Part shown: piece after piece, positions 58,679-64,000 of the stretch
Position numbering within the stretch: the first letter of the stretch is position 1
Layout of the letters: every line of letters begins with the position of its first letter
Source: Gongronella butleri
Taxonomy: Eukaryota; Mucoromycota; Mucoromycetes; Mucorales; Cunninghamellaceae
Assembly: GCA_025201375.1 (NCBI GenBank)
Contig: JAIWZP010000020.1
Span: forward strand, 434,001 to 498,000
DNA: 64,000 nucleotides
Direction of reading: 5' to 3'
Notes under the pieces: generated by a model
The model's database searches: none
What the model was told of the DNA's origin: nothing
What the model saw: only the letters and a program-made list of their open reading frames with translations
Translations under genes and position numbers: made by a program

Positions 58679-60089
58679 ACACCAATTAGAATTCAAGAAA
58701 GAGAAAAGGGAGCAGCCAACCAACCAAAGGAAAGAAGGGGAGACGGCTTAAAGGACGTTTTCGTGGTGAAAAAAAGCAAAAAGAAGAGAAGAAAGGAAAA
58801 TGGACACGGCGATCGGGACGGGAGATTCCATTTAAACCCCCGCCATCACGTGTATGTCCCGATTGGGCGAGTTGTTGGGCCTGCGCGTGAACAAAAGACA
58901 GCGGGAAATTCGCAGCAAGGCTCGCTCGAGCGCGACGCGACTTGAATTTTTCATACCCCTCCATATTCATCTGTGTGTTTTGAGTCAGCAGGCTGCACGC
59001 AGCATCTTGCTACTCGGCGCAAACTCGATTTGAGGCTGAATCACAAAAGTAAATATATAAAAAAAGTAAATCACTGTGATTAAACGCGTTCAGGGTGCTT
59101 GCGTTGCAAAAAGAAAGCACCGAGACGCGCATCTGCTCAGTTCACAGTTGGCATTGGCTGCACAACTCTCAAGATGAGGTTTTGCCACTTGTGTGTGATG
59201 TGATTTCGTCTCTTTTTTTCTCATTTTCAAATCTCAGGCACTCTCTTGCTCTCTTTCATTGCTTTAAAACAACTTTTTAGGCTGCGCCTCGTACATGGCC
59301 TTTTTCAATGCGCTTACGCTATGCATGCTCGAACGAATAAGCTTTTTTTCGCCAAACTGTTTTGCTTATTCTGCAAGTAAGGCATTAAGGCTTAGCGGTC
59401 GTCATCATGTTACGTTGCACAGTCTCCAATTGCATATCCTATTTATACATGACATTCCCGGTCATTATTACATTTTTCTGTTCTTGTCTTGTTTATCTTT
59501 TGCAAAACATGAGCAATGACCGAACAAGTGGCAACGAGCATCCACCATTGCGCGCCATCCAGTGGCGGCAGCGATCCGGGGAAGGGCTCAATCGCAAGCG
59601 AGCACGAAAAATCACCAGGGTGACCATGTTTTCATCAAGATATCTGGTTCAATTTGCTGTCAAAGCACGAAAAAGAACGAAAAATCGATCCTCCTAATAT
59701 CTGACGACACGCACACAATTGTAAGATTGAGTTTCTTTAATTGCAATAACTACGTGGTACTGGGAGAGTGGGAAAAAAAGGGGGAAAAAAGACAAAAGCG
59801 TGAAGCATAGGGAGCTGTGGGATGGTTGGAAAGAAAAAAAAAATATAAAAAAAGGGGGGATCAATGGCATGGGAGGATCATGGCGACAAAACTCGACAAA
59901 GGGGTGTGAGGGTGCGATGATGCGGGAAACAAAGGGGGTCGGAAGGAGCAAGGGGGTAAGGGGGTTGCGTGTGTTTGAGGGGAGGGGTCATACGCTTCCT
60001 GCAAAAAAAGGCGCTTTCAAAACTTAGAGAGTATACACGAGGGGAGAAAAAAGAAGAAAACGAAGGCAAAGAGTCGCGCCAATGCGACT
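58679..60089. other. Spacer between UXS1 and the Rab gene
   Basis: About 1.4 kb holding the UXS1 promoter and the 3' region of the Rab gene. The left half is purine-rich and the right has G-rich A-rich blocks near 59770-60060. No supported gene. Confidence 0.5.
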
Positions 60090-61587
<1,498 letters not shown>

Positions 61588-64000
61588 TTAATGGCCATGG
61601 GGATCAATCAAAAAAATGCTAGAATAGCCGTAATGTGCCGTGATGCGTCTGCAAATGAAAAAAAAGTAAGCATGGAGGCCGCGTGATGAAGCGCTCGACC
61701 CGCGTTTTTCGGGTTTTTACCTTGAAATGGTCTCTTTATGATGTCCAAAGTACCCAATACGATACACTCCAGCTGCAAATGGATGTAAAGGAAAGAAAAA
61801 GACGCGTCAATCACCGTCGCCAATGCCGCATTGCACGCCAATTCGTGTCAATTCGTGTCAATTCATGTCCATTAGTGACAAAAACTTACGTTCAGTGGCA
61901 TTGCTAATGTCCCATTCGATCACGGCCATGGATTGCCCGAAAAGCCGGCTCGTGCTACGCCAGCGGAATCTACACGTTGAGAAAAAAACAATGCGCGTTA
62001 ATTGTGCGCTGTGATTTGCGCAGCCACGCGCGTTGTCATGGCGTTCCACATGGCGCATTCATGCCAACTGGCTGCGCCGTTACTCTTTCTTGCGTGTATT
62101 TTCCTTTTATCGTACCTCGTGTCGTAATCATGGTCATTGCGCACCGTGATCCACTGGCCGTCTTGGACGCGTCTTTCAACCGTCAAAAACGTCTCATCTT
62201 GCATGGGATTGTGTCGCGGATTGCCAGCAATGAACGACACCTTGACAGTCGCTGGCTCTTGAGGCGTGTAAAGGGGCGCGACATCCTGGATCAGCTCACC
62301 AAACCCACGGAACAGCCCTGGCAGGTCTGCACGCCGGCGCGGGGTGAAATCAAACGATGCGCTGCGCGGGTCGTTCATCTGCGTGGACAATGGCAACGCC
62401 GTGGCCTGAACAAGCTGCTGCGTAGATTGCTGCGTCATCATGGATGTCGCCAGCGACGAAAACACCGCAATATAGCCCTCCAGTGTGTGTGGCCCGTAGG
62501 CCGTTGCAGCCGCCTCAAAGCGCTGCATCTGATACTCCTCATACGTTGCCACGTAGCTCTATGGCATAGCAAAAAAAAAAAAAAAAAAAAAAAAGCCGGA
62601 AATGCGTCAATTCTTGCGAAAAAGAAAGAAAAAAAAAAAGATGTTTTACCGAATATCCATTGGCTGGGCCGGAGAGAATGACCGTGGTGGTGTTGGCATT
62701 GGCGCCATGGGCAACGAGCGTGTCTTTGATGGCTTTGCGCAGTCGTCGACCACTCATGGTCGTGAATTCGGCGGGCACTCCAGCAATGTACACGTCGCCG
62801 ACGCGCAAAAGCTGAATATCCAAGTGATGTGGCTGCCACGCGTGTGGGAAATCCATTTCGCCCGTGTCAAAAAGAATCGGCTTGGGTGCATGACATGCCT
62901 CTTGAGCCTCGGTTGGCGTTTTGATGAACCAACGTATCACTTTCCAATACCACGGCATGGACGTTGTATTCTAAAATATAAAGCAATCAGCCAATGACCC
63001 TTTTTTCGCGTCCAATTCATACCTGGTACACACCAATGCCTGGCTCAGCGTCTGTGGTGCCGGCAACTAGTCGAAAAAAAGACAAGAAATGAGCCAATGA
63101 TCGCTTTTGCTTGCAACTTTTGAGCCAATCCGTACTAAATCCGAGGCCCATGGCAGGCAGGCAAAGGTTGTGCGACGAGCCATCGGCCTGCGGCAACTTG
63201 GTATTAGGCACGTCCCAATAGACTTGACGGAAATCAATGGGACCTGCGAGTGAGACATTGCTAGTGCGTGCCTCGCGGTACAAATCAAGTGCCTTGAATG
63301 CCTGCTGCTGTCCAATCATGCGATTCGACTCGAGGTCGCTGACGGTCCACGCAGGACCCCTTTGGAGCGCGTAAAAAAAAAAAAAGACGCGTCAAATTCG
63401 GCATTTTTGCCCTTTTTTGACATTCTACGCGTCATACCTGCCCTGACACGTGGAGAACCAAGGACACTTTGTCTCGCGCGTGCCATCGCAAGGCTGTTCA
63501 GTGCCTGTACAAAAGGAGCCGAGCGTGTGCGGGCTGACGTCGCCCTCGTTGGCTTGCGCAAAGGCGGCAACAAAGGCGTCTTGTGTGAGATTGTGCTCGT
63601 TTCGCGCAAAGCGCTCTACTTTGTATGCGGCATAGCCCTTGTTGTCACCATTGACGAGCGTGTTTGTCTTGTTCACAGACACACCGTGCACGGCAAACCT
63701 ATCAATGAAGGCGAAAAAGCACAATTTAAAGAAACTTGCATAAAAAAAGACACACGCGCCTCCCTTGATTGGGCGATCATGACGCGCGTTTCACTCCCCA
63801 CCCCTGGTGTCGATGCCTCCCACTCCTTTTTTGCTCCCCTGTCTTTTTCCCCTTGAACGCCCGGGTTTCTCCTTTTTTCATGCTTTTTCGCTTTTTTCTT
63901 TTTTTTTTACCAGCTAATCAGGCCGAGGTCTTCCTTTTCGGTATGGAAGGCGAGGAGTGACATGGTCTTGTCAACGTCATATGGATATTGCTCACGTTCA
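61588..64000 (-). CDS. Neutral ceramidase, 3' portion; 5' end beyond the window
   Basis: A secreted or membrane-associated amidase that splits ceramide into sphingosine and fatty acid. Exons in the window are 64000-63911, 63698-63438, 63359-63136, 63066-63023, 62970-62650, 62558-62116, 61969-61890, 61772-61721 and 61648-61588. Family segments appear in order: YPYDVDKTMSLLAF, LGLISWFAVHGVSV, KTNTLVNGDNKGYA, FAQANEGDVSPHTLG, GPIDFRQVYWDVP, LSGPANGYSSYVATYEEY and the C-terminal immunoglobulin-like part ending GVYRIGYFGHHKETIS, then a tail of about 15 residues. The N-terminal zinc-site His residues and the active-site Ser region lie upstream of the window. NxS/T sites in the coded part suit a glycoprotein. 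Confidence 0.93.

Overview
The window looks like nuclear DNA of an early-diverging fungus, most likely Mucoromycota and possibly Mucorales. The reasons are many short GT-AG introns with T-rich acceptors, a fungal gene set (Dma-type FHA-RING ligase, PF10307-type HAD protein, CTR copper transporter, PIS, syntaxin-18), a UDP-glucuronate decarboxylase, and a gene that resembles an expanded mucoralean protein family. I infer this from gene content; no rRNA or species marker is present. Eighteen splice models were assembled by eye. Every complete multi-exon model except the one at 55259-56932 sums to a multiple of three and reads through without a stop.

Layout. 1-17.7 kb is gene-dense: the 5' part of a serine carboxypeptidase (-), an LRR protein (+), phosphatidylinositol synthase (+), an HSF-type transcription factor (-), a 14-exon P5B ATPase (-) and an intronless syntaxin-18 (-). 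17.7-26.7 kb is a gene-poor island with degenerate repeats, including an unusual array of AGGTC-type words at 22.7-24.6 kb. 26.7-40.3 kb holds eIF3k (+), a serine racemase/threonine dehydratase-like enzyme (-), an L1-fold ribosome biogenesis protein (-), an unknown protein (+), a HAD protein (+), a CTR copper transporter (+) and a 16-exon class C GPCR (-) that appears to end in a PH domain. 40.3-45.7 kb is mostly gene-poor. 45.7-51.3 kb holds a Dma-like E3 ligase (+), a 2-oxoglutarate oxygenase (-) and a mitochondrial-type cation diffusion facilitator (-). 51.3-55.1 kb holds a dispersed repeat and a five-unit tandem array of about 300 bp per unit. 55.2-64 kb holds a probably frameshifted member of the mucoralean-type family (+), UXS1 (-), a Sec4/Rab8 GTPase (-) and most of a neutral ceramidase (-).

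The genes do not form one pathway. Several are membrane or secretory functions: PIS, syntaxin-18, Sec4/Rab8, ceramidase, P5B ATPase and carboxypeptidase. UXS1 supplies UDP-xylose from UDP-glucuronate. The least ordinary items are the GPCR-PH architecture with a 12-nt microexon, the two repeat arrays, a diverged dispersed repeat of about 0.7-0.8 kb in three copies, and A-tracts placed directly after many 5' splice sites.
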